Assembly (NCBI GenBank): GCA_017416665.1
Contig: JAFQBO010000165.1
Location: 1-6,539, forward strand
Length of the DNA stretch: 6,539 bases
Source of the DNA: Oscillospiraceae bacterium
GTDB lineage: Bacteria; Bacillota; Clostridia; Oscillospirales; Ruminococcaceae
Direction: 5' to 3'
The position numbers and the translations under genes were made by a program. Below are positions 6,423 to 6,539 of this stretch, piece after piece (position 1 is the stretch's first letter; every line of letters begins with the position of its first letter). A model generated the notes under the pieces. The model had not been told where the DNA came from, made no database searches, and saw only the letters and a program-made list of their open reading frames with translations.

Positions 6423-6539
6423 TTATTTAATAGGCTGCATCAGTTTACGGTTAAGTGAATTATAGAAAGTGTCAGCCTTAATATCAATAATGTTTATTTT
6501 ATGTTCCGATGATGTTATGTCAACCGACGAGCCATATGA
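6423..6539 (-). CDS. nadK: NAD kinase (NadK/PpnK), C-terminal fragment
   Basis: The last 38 codons of a gene entering from the right edge, ending in TAA. The residues (SYGSSVDITSSEHKINIIDI, then KADTFYNSLNRKLM) resemble the C-terminal strand and helix of bacterial NAD kinase, in which a phrase like FY-x-x-L-x-x-K-L closes the protein. NAD kinase phosphorylates NAD to NADP in the cytoplasm. The catalytic GGDGT-type motif lies outside the window, so sequence evidence alone is thin. The call rests partly on context: nadK directly upstream of argR-recN is a recurrent Firmicutes arrangement. The end of the gene carries a promoter-like sequence for argR. Confidence 0.78.
   Translation of the reverse strand, partial: SYGSSVDITSSEHKINIIDIKADTFYNSLNRKLMQPIK
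6459..6487 (-). promoter_or_regulatory. Sigma-A-type promoter for argR inside nadK
   Basis: On the minus strand, TTGATA (6487-6482) is followed after exactly 17 nt by TATAAT (6464-6459). This is 5 of 6 consensus matches for the -35, an optimal spacer and a perfect -10. The predicted start near 6452 gives a leader of about 50 nt to the argR ATG, with AAAGGAG inside it. It overlaps the last 22 codons of nadK, so it is an internal promoter. An ArgR-box-like half-site, TGAAT (6456-6460 on the + strand), overlaps the -10. Confidence 0.6.

Overview
The window reads as low-GC Bacillota (Firmicutes) chromosome, most likely Ruminococcus or a close Oscillospiraceae relative. I infer this from the A/T-rich coding sequence, the conserved nadK-argR-recN gene order, the pairing of a DnaD-domain protein with a DnaI/DnaC-type helicase loader, and a GC-rich multi-hairpin intergenic element of a kind I recall from Ruminococcus genomes. 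The genus call comes from memory and pattern; no search was run.

Layout. The left end (2-208, + strand) holds the last 68 codons of an endonuclease III (nth), including its complete 4Fe-4S cysteine loop. A hairpin begins in its last codons. Positions 222-515 are a convergent intergenic region with no credible gene, filled with hairpins: a GC-rich structured element at about 262-436 ending in a strong terminator-like stem, then two smaller A/T-rich hairpins. Everything from 516 to the right edge is on the minus strand and looks like one tightly spaced gene train. In transcription order it is: NAD kinase (3' end only, 6539-6423), ArgR (6402-5968), RecN (5964-4297), a DnaD/DnaB-type primosome protein (4286-3327), a DnaI/DnaC-type helicase loader (3324-2335), a small SRPBCC-fold protein (2279-1890) and a MATE-family efflux protein (1862-516). 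Gaps are 20, 3, 10, 2, 55 and 27 nt.

How the genes fit together. The nadK-argR-recN block joins cofactor supply, arginine-responsive repression and DNA break repair, an association known across Firmicutes. The next two genes resemble the Bacillus subtilis dnaB-dnaI pair and probably load the replicative helicase. The SRPBCC and MATE genes look like accessory additions to the distal end. A good sigma-A-type promoter (TTGATA, 17 nt, TATAAT) lies inside the 3' end of nadK, so argR onward can probably be transcribed independently, and an ArgR-box-like half-site overlaps its -10.

I see no CRISPR array, tRNA, rRNA, transposase or phage gene. The parts most worth a second look are the multi-hairpin element, with its mutually exclusive pairings, and the near-identical 18-nt repeats flanking the SRPBCC gene.
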